Of a stretch of 64,000 nucleotides of DNA, positions 20,369-29,495 are shown one piece after another; the first letter of the stretch is position 1, and each line of letters opens with the position of its first letter. Below the pieces are notes generated by a model. It searched no databases. It saw only the letters and a program-made list of their open reading frames with translations, and was not told where the DNA came from. This stretch comes from Streptomyces sp. NBC_00820 (GTDB lineage: Bacteria > Actinomycetota > Actinomycetes > Streptomycetales > Streptomycetaceae): positions 7,056,001 through 7,120,000 of the forward strand of contig NZ_CP108882.1 in assembly GCF_036347055.1 (NCBI RefSeq), given 5' to 3'. The position numbers and the translations under genes are program-made.

Positions 20369-20397
20369 TTGACGCGCGTGGTCCGTACCTTTAACTT
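20369..20397 (+). promoter_or_regulatory. Predicted chitinase promoter with TGGTCC element
   Basis: TTGACG (20369-20374) and TAACTT (20392-20397) are 17 bp apart. Between them TGGTCCGTACCT (20379-20390) matches 10 of 12 positions of the TGGTCCAGACCT direct repeat known from Streptomyces chitinase promoters. It also resembles a degenerate DasR site. Only one copy was found here. Confidence 0.55.
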
Positions 20398-20493
20398 CAC
20401 GCCTTAATCAAAGACTCCGGACGTGCTCAACTCCACTCCTCCACAAGTGAGTTGTGCCCGCGTCCGGTCCCCCCACCTGAAAGGCCACCCCGC

Positions 20494-21855
20494 ATGGCCA
20501 GACCTCTCGCCGCGGCCGTCTCCGTCGCCGCCCTGTCCCTCGCCACCGGCCTGCTCACCGCGGTCCCCGCCCAGGCCGACACGGGCGCCATCACCGGACT
20601 CGCCGGAAAGTGCCTCGACGTCGCCGCGGCCTCCTCCGCCGACGGCACGCCCGTCCAGCTCTACGACTGCAACGGCACCGCCGCCCAGCAGTGGACGGTC
20701 GGCTCCGACGGCACGATACGCGCCCTCGGCAAGTGCCTTGACGTGACCGGCAATTCGACCGCCGACGGTGCCAAGACGCAGCTGTGGACCTGTACCGGCG
20801 CCGCCAACCAGAAGTGGACCGTCAGCGCCGCCCACGACATCGTCAACCCCCAGGCGAACAAGTGCCTGGACGTCACGGACAACAACTCCGCCAACGGCAG
20901 CCGCGCCCAGATCTGGACCTGCTCCGGCGGCGCCAACCAGAAGTGGAACGCCCCGGCCGCCGGCGGCGGGGGAGGCGGCACCTCCGCGCCGATGGCCGTC
21001 GCGCCCTACCTGTACAACGGCTGGGGCAGCCCGCCGAGCCCGAGCACGATCACCCAGGCCACCGGCGTGAAGTGGTTCACCCTCGCCTTCGTGCTCAGCA
21101 ACGGCTACTGCAACCCCCAGTGGGACGGCGGCCGCGCGCTCACCGGCGGCGTGGACCAGCAGACCGTCAACACCGTGCGGGCGAACGGCGGCGACATCAT
21201 CCCGTCCTTCGGCGGCTACAGCGGCAACAAGCTGGAGAGCTCCTGCTCCAGCGCGGGCGAACTCGCCGGCGCCTACCAGAAGGTGATCAACGCCTACGGC
21301 CTGAAGGCGATCGACATCGACATCGAGGCCGACGCCTACAGCAACGGCACGGTGCAGCAGCGCACGGTCGACGCGCTCAAGACCGTCAAGGCCAACAACC
21401 CCGGCCTGAAGGTGTACATCACCATCGGCACCGGGCAGAGCGGCCCCGACACCATCCTGATCAACCGGGCCGCCTCCTCCGGGCTGACCGTGGACGCCTG
21501 GGCCATCATGCCGTTCGACTTCGGCGGCGCCGGACAGAACATGGGCAACCTCACCACGCAGGCCGCCGAGGGCCTCAAGAACGCGCTGAAGAACGCCTAC
21601 CACTACAGCGACGACCAGGCCTACCGCGACATGGGTATCTCGTCCATGAACGGCATCACCGACAACAACGAGACCGTGACGGTGAACGACTTCCGCACGA
21701 TCCTCGCCTATGCGCAGGCGCACCACCTGGCCCGGCTCACCTTCTGGTCCGCCAACCGCGACCGCCCCTGCACCGGCGGCCCCGCCGACAGCTGCTCCGG
21801 TGTCTCCCAGTCCGCCTGGGACTACACCCGCGTCTTCGCCGGCTACACCGGCTGA
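20494..21855 (+). CDS. Secreted GH18-type chitinase with N-terminal ricin-B (CBM13) domain
   Basis: A 453-residue exported protein. The signal peptide spans about 1-29 (cleavage near AQA-DT). A three-lobed ricin-type lectin domain follows (about 30-158), each lobe with KCLDV and a QxW motif. A Gly-rich linker leads to a GH18-like barrel (about 170-453). The catalytic strand reads KAIDIDIEA, giving the DxDxE acid/base of GH18 although the first DG of the usual DGxDxDxE is altered. It should cleave chitin or related beta-linked GlcNAc polymers outside the cell. GAAAGG precedes the ATG. Transcribed with, or just ahead of, another ricin-domain gene. Confidence 0.85.
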   Translation: MARPLAAAVSVAALSLATGLLTAVPAQADTGAITGLAGKCLDVAAASSADGTPVQLYDCNGTAAQQWTVGSDGTIRALGKCLDVTGNSTADGAKTQLWTCTGAANQKWTVSAAHDIVNPQANKCLDVTDNNSANGSRAQIWTCSGGANQKWNAPAAGGGGGGTSAPMAVAPYLYNGWGSPPSPSTITQATGVKWFTLAFVLSNGYCNPQWDGGRALTGGVDQQTVNTVRANGGDIIPSFGGYSGNKLESSCSSAGELAGAYQKVINAYGLKAIDIDIEADAYSNGTVQQRTVDALKTVKANNPGLKVYITIGTGQSGPDTILINRAASSGLTVDAWAIMPFDFGGAGQNMGNLTTQAAEGLKNALKNAYHYSDDQAYRDMGISSMNGITDNNETVTVNDFRTILAYAQAHHLARLTFWSANRDRPCTGGPADSCSGVSQSAWDYTRVFAGYTG

Positions 21856-21971
21856 CCGCTCCCGCCCGGGGGTCCTCACCGGTCGTACCGGCCGAAGGCC
21901 CCCGGCCCCGGAGCCCGCGGCTCACCGCCGGCCGCACCCCCACACCCCCGCTCCTTCCGCGAGGAGAACCC

Positions 21972-24173
21972 GTGCCCTCCCTCTCACGCCGCGGCAGATC
22001 CACCGCCGCCGCACTGGTCGCCGTCACCGCCGCGGCCCTGCTCACCGGCGCCCCCGCGCGCGCCACGACCACCACGACTGCCGCGGCCACCGCCCTGCCC
22101 ACCGGCTTCGCCACCGTCGTGAACGCCGCGAGCGGCAAGTGCCTGGACGCCAGGGCGGCCGGCACCGCCAACGGCACCGCCGTTCAGCAGTACGCGTGCA
22201 ACGGCTCCACGGCACAGCAGTGGAGCCTCACCGACGCCGGTAACGGCTACGTCCACATCGACAACCGCAACAACACCAGCCAGTCCCTCGACGTCACCGA
22301 CGTCTCCACCGCAGACAACGCCCCCATACAGCTGTGGAGTTACAGCTCGGGAGCCAACCAGCAGTGGCAGCCGGTCGACGACGGCGGCGGCGCCTGGCAC
22401 TTCGTGAACAAGAACAGCGGCAAGTGCCTGGACGACCCCGCCGCCTCGACGGCCGACAGCGTCCAGTTCGTGCAGTACACCTGCAACGGCACCGCCGCCC
22501 AGCGCTTCCAGGTGACCCCCGTGAACCCGTCGGGCGGCGACCCCGATCTCGGCCCGAACGTGGTCGTGTTCGACCCCTCGATGCCGGCCTCGACCATCCA
22601 GAGCAGGCTCGACTCCGTCTTCCGGCAGCAGGAGACCAACCAGTTCGGCTCCCAGCGCTACGCCGTGATGTTCAAGCCCGGCACCTACAGCGCCAACGTC
22701 AACGTCGGCTTCTACACCCAGGTCCTCGGCCTCGGCCTGACCCCCGACGCGGTCTCGGTCAACGGCGCCGTGCACGCGGAGGCCGACTGGTTCCAGGGCA
22801 ACGCCACGCAGAACTTCTGGCGCGGCGCCGAGAACCTGTCCGTCAACCCGACCGGCGGCGGCGACCGCTGGGCCGTCTCGCAGGCGGCCGCCTACCGCCG
22901 GATGCATCTGCGCGGCAACCTCGCCCTGGACGACGGCGGCTGGTCCAGCGGCGGCTACCTCGCCGACACCAAGGTCGACGGACAGGTCAACTCCGGCAGC
23001 CAGCAGCAGTGGCTGACCCGCAACTCCCAGCTCGGCAGCTGGACCGGCTCCAACTGGAACATGGTCTTCGTGGGCAGCCAGGGCGTCCCCGCCACCAGCT
23101 TCCCCAACCCGCCCTACACGACGGTCGCCCAGAGCCCGGTCACCCGCGAGAAGCCGTTCCTGTACGTCGACGGCGCCGGCGCCTACCAGGTCTTCGTGCC
23201 CTCCGTGCGCACCAACTCCACCGCCACCAGCTGGGCGAGCGGCACTCCGGCGGGCAGCTCGCTGCCGATCAGCCAGTTCTACGTCGTCAAGCCCGGCGCC
23301 ACCGCGTCCCAGATCAACGCCGCCCTCGCCGCCGGACAGAACCTCCTCGTCACCCCGGGCGTCTACCACCTCGACCAGACCCTGAAGGTGACCCGGCCCG
23401 ACACGGTCGTCCTCGGCCTCGGCCTCGCCACCTTCGTCCCGGACAACGGCGTCACCGCGATGAGCGTCGCCGACGTCGACGGCGTGAAGATCGCCGGGCT
23501 CCTCTTCGACGCGGGCACCACCAGCTCCAAGACCATGGTCGAGGTCGGTCCGGCCGGCTCCTCCGCCTCCCACGCGGCCGACCCGACCTCCCTGCACGAC
23601 GTCTACTTCCGCGTCGGCGGCGCGGGCGTCGGCAAGGCGGGCACCAGCCTCGTCGTCAACAGCGACAACGTCATCGGCGACCACATGTGGATCTGGCGCG
23701 CCGACCACGGCAGCGGCGTCGGCTGGACCAGCAACACCGCCGACACCGGACTCGTCGTCAACGGCGACGACGTGACGATGTACGGCCTGTTCGTCGAGCA
23801 CTTCCAGAAGTACCAGACCATCTGGAACGGCAACGGCGGCCGCACCTACTTCTTCCAGAACGAGATGCCCTACGACCCGCCCAACCAGGCCGCCTGGATG
23901 AACGGCTCCACCCAGGGCTACGCCGCCTACAAGGTCGCCGAAACCGTCACCAGCCACCAGGCCTACGGCCTCGGCAGCTACTGCTACTTCAACGTCAACC
24001 CCGGCGTCACCGCCGCGCACGCCATCGAGGCGCCGAACAACCCGAACGTCCGCTTCACCAGCATGGTGACCGTCTCCCTCGGCGGGACCGGCACCATCAG
24101 CCATGTCGTCAACTCCACGGGAGGCCCCTCCAACTCCACCACCAACGTGGCCAACCTCGTCCGGTATCCCTGA
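21972..24173 (+). CDS. Secreted ricin-domain, right-handed beta-helix protein (candidate polysaccharide-active enzyme)
   Basis: A 733-residue exported protein with a GTG start after GAGGAG and a signal peptide of about 30 residues ending ARA-TT. Residues 45-180 are a ricin-B lectin domain (KCLDARAAG, QQWSL, KCLDDPAAS). The remaining 550 residues look like a parallel beta-helix with repeated short strands, NGTG/NSD turns and clusters of aromatic residues (HFQKYQTIWNGNGGRTYFFQ, DHMWIWRADHGSGVGW). Relatives are widespread in Streptomyces and, as I recall, often carry misleading names such as adenylyl cyclase or coagulation factor 5/8. The fold and lectin domain suggest a polysaccharide hydrolase or lyase (GH55/pectate-lyase-like). 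The substrate is unknown. Confidence 0.75.
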   Translation: MPSLSRRGRSTAAALVAVTAAALLTGAPARATTTTTAAATALPTGFATVVNAASGKCLDARAAGTANGTAVQQYACNGSTAQQWSLTDAGNGYVHIDNRNNTSQSLDVTDVSTADNAPIQLWSYSSGANQQWQPVDDGGGAWHFVNKNSGKCLDDPAASTADSVQFVQYTCNGTAAQRFQVTPVNPSGGDPDLGPNVVVFDPSMPASTIQSRLDSVFRQQETNQFGSQRYAVMFKPGTYSANVNVGFYTQVLGLGLTPDAVSVNGAVHAEADWFQGNATQNFWRGAENLSVNPTGGGDRWAVSQAAAYRRMHLRGNLALDDGGWSSGGYLADTKVDGQVNSGSQQQWLTRNSQLGSWTGSNWNMVFVGSQGVPATSFPNPPYTTVAQSPVTREKPFLYVDGAGAYQVFVPSVRTNSTATSWASGTPAGSSLPISQFYVVKPGATASQINAALAAGQNLLVTPGVYHLDQTLKVTRPDTVVLGLGLATFVPDNGVTAMSVADVDGVKIAGLLFDAGTTSSKTMVEVGPAGSSASHAADPTSLHDVYFRVGGAGVGKAGTSLVVNSDNVIGDHMWIWRADHGSGVGWTSNTADTGLVVNGDDVTMYGLFVEHFQKYQTIWNGNGGRTYFFQNEMPYDPPNQAAWMNGSTQGYAAYKVAETVTSHQAYGLGSYCYFNVNPGVTAAHAIEAPNNPNVRFTSMVTVSLGGTGTISHVVNSTGGPSNSTTNVANLVRYP

Positions 24174-24183
24174 CCGGCGCACG

Positions 24184-24219
24184 CGGCCGAGGTGACCGAC
24201 GCGGCCGAAGTGACCGACG
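24184..24219. repeat. Two-copy 18-bp direct repeat
   Basis: GCGGCCGA(G/A)GTGACCGAC occurs twice in tandem, followed by a partial third copy, in the gap between the beta-helix gene and the response regulator. No function is evident. Confidence 0.7.
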
Positions 24220-24405
24220 CGGCAGCCCTCGTCCACCCCGGGCGGGGGCTGCCCGTCGTGCACCGGCACGGCCCTTCGGCGCCCGCGATCTCGACGGCGG
24301 CGCCGATCGGGACCACTATTCCCTGGCACGGGTCACGGCGCGCGAGCGCCGGCCGGGCGGAGGACCGGGCAGACCGGGTCGACCGGGAGAGAGGAACGGC
24401 GAGAG

Positions 24406-25305
24406 ATGAGCACGACCGGCCGGGCGCGACCGACCGACCAGGCGGCACAAATCGGCGACGGGACCCACCTGTTGAGGGTGCTCGCGGTGGACGACGAGGA
24501 ACCGGCGCTCGAAGAGCTGCTGTACCTCCTGGGCGAGGATCCACGGGTCGGCACCGTCATGCCCGCCCTGGAGGCCGCCGAGGCACTGCACCGGCTCACC
24601 CGGGCCATGGAGGACGGGCCGGGCGGCGCCGAGGCCGGGCGTGTTGATGTCGTGTTCCTCGACATCAACATGCCCGGACTCGGCGGCCTCGAACTGGCCC
24701 GCCTGCTCCACGGCTTCGCCGCCCCGCCGCTCATCGTCTTCGTCACCGCCCACGAGGACTTCGCGGTCCGCGCCTTCGACCTCAAGGCCGTCGACTACCT
24801 GCTCAAGCCCCTGCGCAAGGAGCGCTTCGCGGAGGCCGTACGGCGCGTGGCCGAACTGACCCGGGCCGGACAGGGCCCTCGGCCTGCTACTGGCCGGGAG
24901 GCGGGTCACACCCCCGGCGACGGCGTGGGCGGGGCGTATCCGGGGAGCGCGTTCGGCGATCAAGTTCCCGTGGAACTGGGCGGAGTGACGCGGTTCGTGC
25001 CCATAGCCGACATCGCCTACGCCGAGGCGCACGGCGACTACGCCCGCCTGCACACCCGGCGCGGCAGTCATCTGGTGCGCGTCCCGCTCTCCACGCTGGA
25101 GGATCAGTGGCGCTCCCGGGGGTTCGTCCGGATCCACCGCAGCCACCTCGTGGCCCTCGGCCGCATCGAGGAACTGCGCCTGGACGGCGGAAACCTGACC
25201 GTCCGGGTCGGGAGCCGCGTCCTCGCGGTCAGCCGGCGCAACGCCCGCGAGCTGCGGGACCTGCTCGCCCGGCAGGCCAAGAACACCGCGGGCAGGGCGC
25301 GTTGA
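24406..25305 (+). CDS. LytTR-family response regulator
   Basis: A 299-residue two-component regulator. The receiver domain (about 23-150) has VLAVDDEEPALEEL, phosphoacceptor Asp86 in VVFLDINMPG, and FVTAHEDFAVRAFDLKAVDYLLKPL. The LytTR DNA-binding domain (about 185-295) has DIAYAEAHGDYARLHTR and VRIHRSHLVALGRI. It presumably pairs with the LytS-type kinase at 27847, from which it is separated by a DUF485-like and a symporter gene. Interdigitated order like this suggests it controls the symporter, as LytTR systems do for carboxylate uptake elsewhere. Confidence 0.93.
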   Translation: MSTTGRARPTDQAAQIGDGTHLLRVLAVDDEEPALEELLYLLGEDPRVGTVMPALEAAEALHRLTRAMEDGPGGAEAGRVDVVFLDINMPGLGGLELARLLHGFAAPPLIVFVTAHEDFAVRAFDLKAVDYLLKPLRKERFAEAVRRVAELTRAGQGPRPATGREAGHTPGDGVGGAYPGSAFGDQVPVELGGVTRFVPIADIAYAEAHGDYARLHTRRGSHLVRVPLSTLEDQWRSRGFVRIHRSHLVALGRIEELRLDGGNLTVRVGSRVLAVSRRNARELRDLLARQAKNTAGRAR

Positions 25306-25447
25306 CCCTCCCGGCGCCGGAGGGCGGCCGGCGCGGCGCCGTTCCGTGACGGCCCTGTGCCGAACCGCGCCGGGTGTCTACCTCACCACTGACGCGCTGC
25401 GTACACTCGCCGCAACAAGGTGATCACGCGGGCACGGGGGGTGCGTC

Positions 25448-25894
25448 ATGGGTGCGGAGCCCACCCCTGGCGGAGAGACGGCCACCGGCCGGGATGCGAC
25501 CACCGGACAAGATTCGATCGCCGGACGGGAAGCGATCACCGCGATCACCGGGCGGGAGGTGGTCACCGGACCGCCGCGTGCCGCCGGCACCGCCCACGAC
25601 ACCCGCTCGCGCCCCCGCTCCGCCGCCGTCACGGTCCCCGGACACGACGCCGTCGTAAGGATTCTGATGCGCCGTCAGATGCGCACGGCGCTCACCGCGA
25701 CGGTCCTGCTCGCCGCCCTGCTCGGCCTGCTCCCCCTGGTCTTCCGGCTGCTGCCCCTCGCCGGCGGCCGCCCGAGTGCGCCCCTGGCCGTCTGGCTCGT
25801 CCTCGGCGTGGCACCGTACCCGGCCCTGCTCGCCATCGGCGCGTGGTACGTCCGCCGCGCCGAGCGCAACGAGGGTGATGTGACCGGGCGTTGA
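25448..25894 (+). CDS. DUF485-like small membrane protein
   Basis: A 148-residue protein. The first 75 residues are disordered and Thr/Ala/Gly-rich. After LMRRQMRTAL come two hydrophobic helices (about 79-102 and 112-133), ending AWYVRRAERNEGD. Size, two-helix hairpin and position immediately before an acetate-type symporter match DUF485 partners of ActP/MctC. Its stop overlaps the symporter TTG start by four bases. The ATG at 25448 is the first candidate, but the disordered part may be non-native and translation might begin later. Confidence 0.7.
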   Translation: MGAEPTPGGETATGRDATTGQDSIAGREAITAITGREVVTGPPRAAGTAHDTRSRPRSAAVTVPGHDAVVRILMRRQMRTALTATVLLAALLGLLPLVFRLLPLAGGRPSAPLAVWLVLGVAPYPALLAIGAWYVRRAERNEGDVTGR

Positions 25895-27624
25895 ACCAGA
25901 CGTACGGAATCGCGGGGGTCTCGGCCGTGGTGCTCGCCACGGCACTCGTCGGCGCACTGGGCCTGCGCGTCTCGCGGACGACCTCCGACTTCTACGTCGC
26001 CTCGCGCACCGTCGCCCCACGGCTCAACGCCTTCGCGGTCAGCGGCGAGTACCTGTCCGCCGCCTCCTTCCTCGGCATCGCCGGGCTGCTCCTCGCCCAG
26101 GGCGTCGACATGCTGTGGTTCCCCATCGGCTACACGGCCGGATTCCTCGTCCTGCTGGCCTTCGTCGCCGCCCCGCTGCGCCGCTCCGGCGCCTACACCC
26201 TGCCCGACTTCGCCGAGGCCCGGCTGGAGTCCCGGGCCGTGCGCCGGATCGCCGGCGTCCTCGTCGTCGGCATCGGCTGGCTGTACCTGCTGCCGCAACT
26301 GCGCGGCGCCGGACTGACCCTGCGGCTGCTCACCGGCGCGCCCGGCTGGCTCGGCGGACTGGTCGTCGCCGTCGTGGTCACCGCGGCCGTCGCCGCCGGC
26401 GGCATGCGCAGCATCACCTTCGTCCAGGCCTTCCAGTACTGGCTGAAACTCACCGCCCTGCTCGTCCCCGTGGTGTTCCTGCTGCTCGCCTGGCACTCCG
26501 ACCGCACCCCGGCCCCCGCCTGGGACGACCGCCCCGTCTTCCACCGCTCCACCGAGGTCCGCGTCGACCGGCCGCTGACCGTGACCGTCCGCGAACCGGT
26601 CCGCGTCACCGCCACCGGATCCCTCGACGGCCACCCGCTGCGCGGCGCCGCCCTCACCCTCGCCGAGGGCCGGCACCGGATCGGCGCCGGCACCACCCTG
26701 CGCTTCCCCTCCGGCGCCCGCGTCCCGCTGCCCGACCGGGACCCCGGCCGCGCGACCCCGTCGAGCTGGGCGACCCCGCTCGCGTCGAGCCGCGAACAGC
26801 ACGGCCTGTACGCCACCTACGGGCTGATCCTCGCCACCTTCCTCGGCACCATGGGCCTGCCCCACGTCGTCGTGCGCTTCTACACCAACCCCGACGGCCG
26901 CGCCGCCCGCCGCACCACCGTGATCGTGCTCGGCCTGCTCGGCGCCTTCTACCTGCTGATGCCGCTGTACGGCGTGCTGGGCCGGCTGTACGCGCCCGAC
27001 CTGCTGCTCACCGGCGACACCGACGCCGCCGTGCTCGTGCTGCCCCAGCGGCTGCTCGGCGGGGCCGGCGGGGACCTGCTCGGCGCCCTCGTCGCGGGGG
27101 GAGCCTGCGCGGCCTTCCTTTCCACGGCCTCCGGACTGACCATGTCCGTCGCAGGCATCCTCGCCCAGGACGTGCTGCCGGCCCTCGGTGTCCGGCACTT
27201 CCGGCTGGCGGTCGTCCCGGCCATCGCGGTGCCCGCCGCAGCGAACACCGTGGTCGGCGACCTGCCCGTGGCCGACGCGGTGGGGCTCGCCTTCGCCGTG
27301 TCCGCGTCCTCCTTCTGCCCGCTGCTCCTGCTCGGCATCTGGTGGCGCGGCCTGACCCCGCAGGGCGCCGTCGCCGGGCTGCTCCTCGGCGGCGGCTCGG
27401 CGCTCGCCGCCGTCACCGCGACCATCGCCGGCGGAGTCCGCTCCGGCTGGCTGCACACCCTGCTGGCGTGGCCCGCCGTGTGGTCGGTGCCCGTCGGCTT
27501 CGCGGCGATGGTGCTGACCTCCCTCGCCACCCGCGACCACGTCCCACCCGGCACCGGCGCCACCATGGCCCGCCTCCACCTGCCGGAGACCACCCCCCAC
27601 GGCCACGCACCGACCACCCCCTGA
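25891..27624 (+). CDS. Sodium:solute symporter (SSS), acetate/carboxylate type
   Basis: A 577-residue, 13-helix-type cation symporter. Recognised segments are TTSDFYVASRTV, NAFAVSGEYLSAASFLGIAG, AYTLPDFAEARLES and the ATFLGTMGLPHVVVRFYTNPDGRAARRTT loop of the ActP/MctC branch. About 90 residues between helices are expanded into a soluble domain rich in beta strands (VRVDRPLTVTVREPVRVTA), as in other actinobacterial members. It starts with TTG overlapping the DUF485-like stop. The substrate is probably a short monocarboxylate such as acetate, propionate or pyruvate. Flanking two-component genes probably sense it. Confidence 0.88.
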   Translation: MNQTYGIAGVSAVVLATALVGALGLRVSRTTSDFYVASRTVAPRLNAFAVSGEYLSAASFLGIAGLLLAQGVDMLWFPIGYTAGFLVLLAFVAAPLRRSGAYTLPDFAEARLESRAVRRIAGVLVVGIGWLYLLPQLRGAGLTLRLLTGAPGWLGGLVVAVVVTAAVAAGGMRSITFVQAFQYWLKLTALLVPVVFLLLAWHSDRTPAPAWDDRPVFHRSTEVRVDRPLTVTVREPVRVTATGSLDGHPLRGAALTLAEGRHRIGAGTTLRFPSGARVPLPDRDPGRATPSSWATPLASSREQHGLYATYGLILATFLGTMGLPHVVVRFYTNPDGRAARRTTVIVLGLLGAFYLLMPLYGVLGRLYAPDLLLTGDTDAAVLVLPQRLLGGAGGDLLGALVAGGACAAFLSTASGLTMSVAGILAQDVLPALGVRHFRLAVVPAIAVPAAANTVVGDLPVADAVGLAFAVSASSFCPLLLLGIWWRGLTPQGAVAGLLLGGGSALAAVTATIAGGVRSGWLHTLLAWPAVWSVPVGFAAMVLTSLATRDHVPPGTGATMARLHLPETTPHGHAPTTP

Positions 27625-27649
27625 CCCGGAACCCCGCCCTGCGAACACC

Positions 27650-27790
27650 GTGTCCGCCTCCATCGCCATGTCCCGCCCCCACCGAACACCGCGTCCTGCC
27701 CCCACCGACACCGTGTCCCGCCCCCACCGGCGACCACGGACCGCCCCCGACCATGCCCGACCGCCCCGACCACTCCCGACCGCCCCGACC
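27650..27790. repeat. Degenerate GTCCCGCCCCCACCG repeats
   Basis: Four imperfect copies of a 25-30 base unit centred on TCCCGCCCCCACCG fill the gap between the symporter and the kinase. They create open frames on several strands that I regard as artefacts. Confidence 0.6.
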
Positions 27791-27846
27791 GAGGAGATCC
27801 CGCACATGAACGACAGTCACCCGCGAGGCGTCGGAGGCCGTGACCG

Positions 27847-29055
27847 GTGAGTGTCCTCGGTGTGCTCCTGCTCGCCGTGGCCGGCCTCGCGCTGTTCGTC
27901 CTCGGGGCCGCGCTCGGGCATGTGTCCCTGCGCCGCCAGCAGGAGAACCCGGCCGGCCCCGGCACCCCCGTCGAACAGGCCACGTTCCACACCCTGCACA
28001 CCGCCTCGCTCGCCGCCCCGCCCCTGCGCGCCGGACTCACCCGGGACACGGCCCGCAAGGCGGCGCGACGGCTGCGCCCGCTGCTCGGCACGGTCGCCCT
28101 CGCCCTCACCGACGAGGAGTCCGTCCTCGCCTGGGACGGCGCCGGCGACCATCACCGGGACGCGACGGAGGCGTGGCTGGCCGAGGTCGTGCGCAGCGGC
28201 CGTACCCAGGCCGTCGAGCTGTCCTGCGAGGACGAGGACTGCCCGGTCCGCAGGGGGGTCGTCGCGCCGCTCACCGTGGACGGCCGGGTGACGGGGGCGC
28301 TCGCCGCGTTCGGCGCGGGGGAGTCCGCCGTCCTGGTCCGCGCGGCCGGGGAGGTCGCGCGCTGGGTCTCGGTACAGCTCGAACTCGTCGACCTCGACCG
28401 GGCCCGCTCCAGTGCGATCGAGGCCGAGATCCGCGCCCTGCGCGCCCAGATCTCCCCCCACTTCATCTACAACTCCCTGGCCGGCATCGCCTCGTTCGTC
28501 CGCACCGACCCCGAGCGCGCCCGCGAACTCCTCCTGGAATTCGCCGACTTCACCCGCTACTCGTTCCGCCGGGGCGGCGACTTCACGACGCTGGCGGAGG
28601 AGCTGCGCTCCATCGAGCAGTACCTCGAACTCGCCCGCGCCCGCTTCGGCAAGCGCCTGGAGGTCACCTTGCGCATCGCCCCGGAGGTACTGCCCGTCAC
28701 GCTGCCGTTCCTGTGCCTGCAACCCCTCGTCGAGAACGCCCTCAAACACGGTCTGGAGGAGTCCGTCGAGCGCAGCCGCATCACGATCACCGCGGAGGAC
28801 GAGGGGACCGAGGCCCGGGTCGTCGTCGAGGACAACGGCATCGGCATGGAACCGGACCGGCTGCGCGCACTCCTGCGCGCCGCACCGGGCCCGGCCACCG
28901 GCATCGGCCTGAGCAACGTCGACCGCCGGCTGCGCCAGGTGTACGGCGACGCCTACGGTCTGGTCATCGAGACCGGCCTCGGCGCCGGCACCAAGATCAC
29001 CGTACGCGTGCCGAAGTTCCGCCCCGGCATACGGCCGGACCCCGGACCCGCGTGA
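27847..29055 (+). CDS. LytS-type sensor histidine kinase
   Basis: A 402-residue kinase with one N-terminal membrane helix (residues 2-24) and no extracytoplasmic sensor. Residues 50-170 look GAF-like and contain CEDEDCP. The His_kinase domain has ALRAQISPHFIYNSLAGI with phosphoacceptor His205, and the ATPase end has NALKHGLEES, VEDNGIGM and GIGLSNVDRRL. Partner of the LytTR regulator at 24406. The GTG start immediately follows a GTGACCG context, and no better start is present. The stop codon lies within the stem of the following terminator. Confidence 0.92.
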   Translation: MSVLGVLLLAVAGLALFVLGAALGHVSLRRQQENPAGPGTPVEQATFHTLHTASLAAPPLRAGLTRDTARKAARRLRPLLGTVALALTDEESVLAWDGAGDHHRDATEAWLAEVVRSGRTQAVELSCEDEDCPVRRGVVAPLTVDGRVTGALAAFGAGESAVLVRAAGEVARWVSVQLELVDLDRARSSAIEAEIRALRAQISPHFIYNSLAGIASFVRTDPERARELLLEFADFTRYSFRRGGDFTTLAEELRSIEQYLELARARFGKRLEVTLRIAPEVLPVTLPFLCLQPLVENALKHGLEESVERSRITITAEDEGTEARVVVEDNGIGMEPDRLRALLRAAPGPATGIGLSNVDRRLRQVYGDAYGLVIETGLGAGTKITVRVPKFRPGIRPDPGPA

Positions 29056-29088
29056 GCGCTCCCGGGGTGTCGTGAGCGCTCACGCGGG
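29047..29088. terminator. Bidirectional terminator at the kinase 3' end
   Basis: A perfect 15-bp inverted repeat (29047-29061 and 29074-29088) with a 12-nt loop overlaps the kinase stop codon and lies before the stop of the convergent 60-residue gene. Each arm contains GAGCGCTC. Confidence 0.85.
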
Positions 29089-29100
29089 TGTGCGGCAGCG

Positions 29101-29283
29101 TCAGGCCGACCAGCGGCCGTTGGGCTGGCGGCGGTCCTGCTGCTGACGGTTGTTGCCCGGCGGCTGGCTCTTCGTCTGCCGGGCCGCCGCCTGGGGAGCC
29201 TGCGTGTGGTAGTAGAGCTGCTTGCCCTGTCCGCGTGCGCCCAGGCCGTGATGTCCCTTGACCGGAGAATTGTGTCTACCCAT
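29101..29283 (-). CDS. Small basic Gln/Asn-rich protein (60 aa)
   Basis: A 60-residue protein beginning MGRHNSPVKGHHGLGARGQG and ending RRQPNGRWSA. It is rich in Gln, Gly, Arg and His and has no hydrophobic helix. An excellent Shine-Dalgarno sequence AAGGAG lies 7 nt before the ATG, which argues that it is real. I recall similar small proteins in other Streptomyces but no function. The composition would fit a nucleic-acid-binding or disordered protein. Confidence 0.72.
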   Translation of the reverse strand: MGRHNSPVKGHHGLGARGQGKQLYYHTQAPQAAARQTKSQPPGNNRQQQDRRQPNGRWSA

Positions 29284-29495
29284 GACCCGACTCCTTGCCC
29301 GCGGCAGGCCCGCGTTCCCCGGAGCTCGGCCACCACCCGCGTGTGGCGGCGGCCGCTTTTTGTTACCGCTCACGGTACGCCGCCCCCGCCCACCCGGCGA
29401 CTGGGCCGAAAGGGTGGGTTTTCCGGAGGCGGGTTTCCCTGCGCGGACCGGAAGCCTTTCGAGGTGCGGGTCCCGGGGCGCGGTGCGACGCTGAC

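Noticed and set aside
18244..20400. 718-codon minus-strand frame opposite the ABC exporter
   Set aside because: Shadow of the ABC gene; composition is low-complexity Gly/Glu/His/Arg with no domain.
22334..24409. 691-codon Arg-rich plus-strand frame inside the beta-helix gene
   Set aside because: Alternative-frame shadow of the 733-residue secreted protein.
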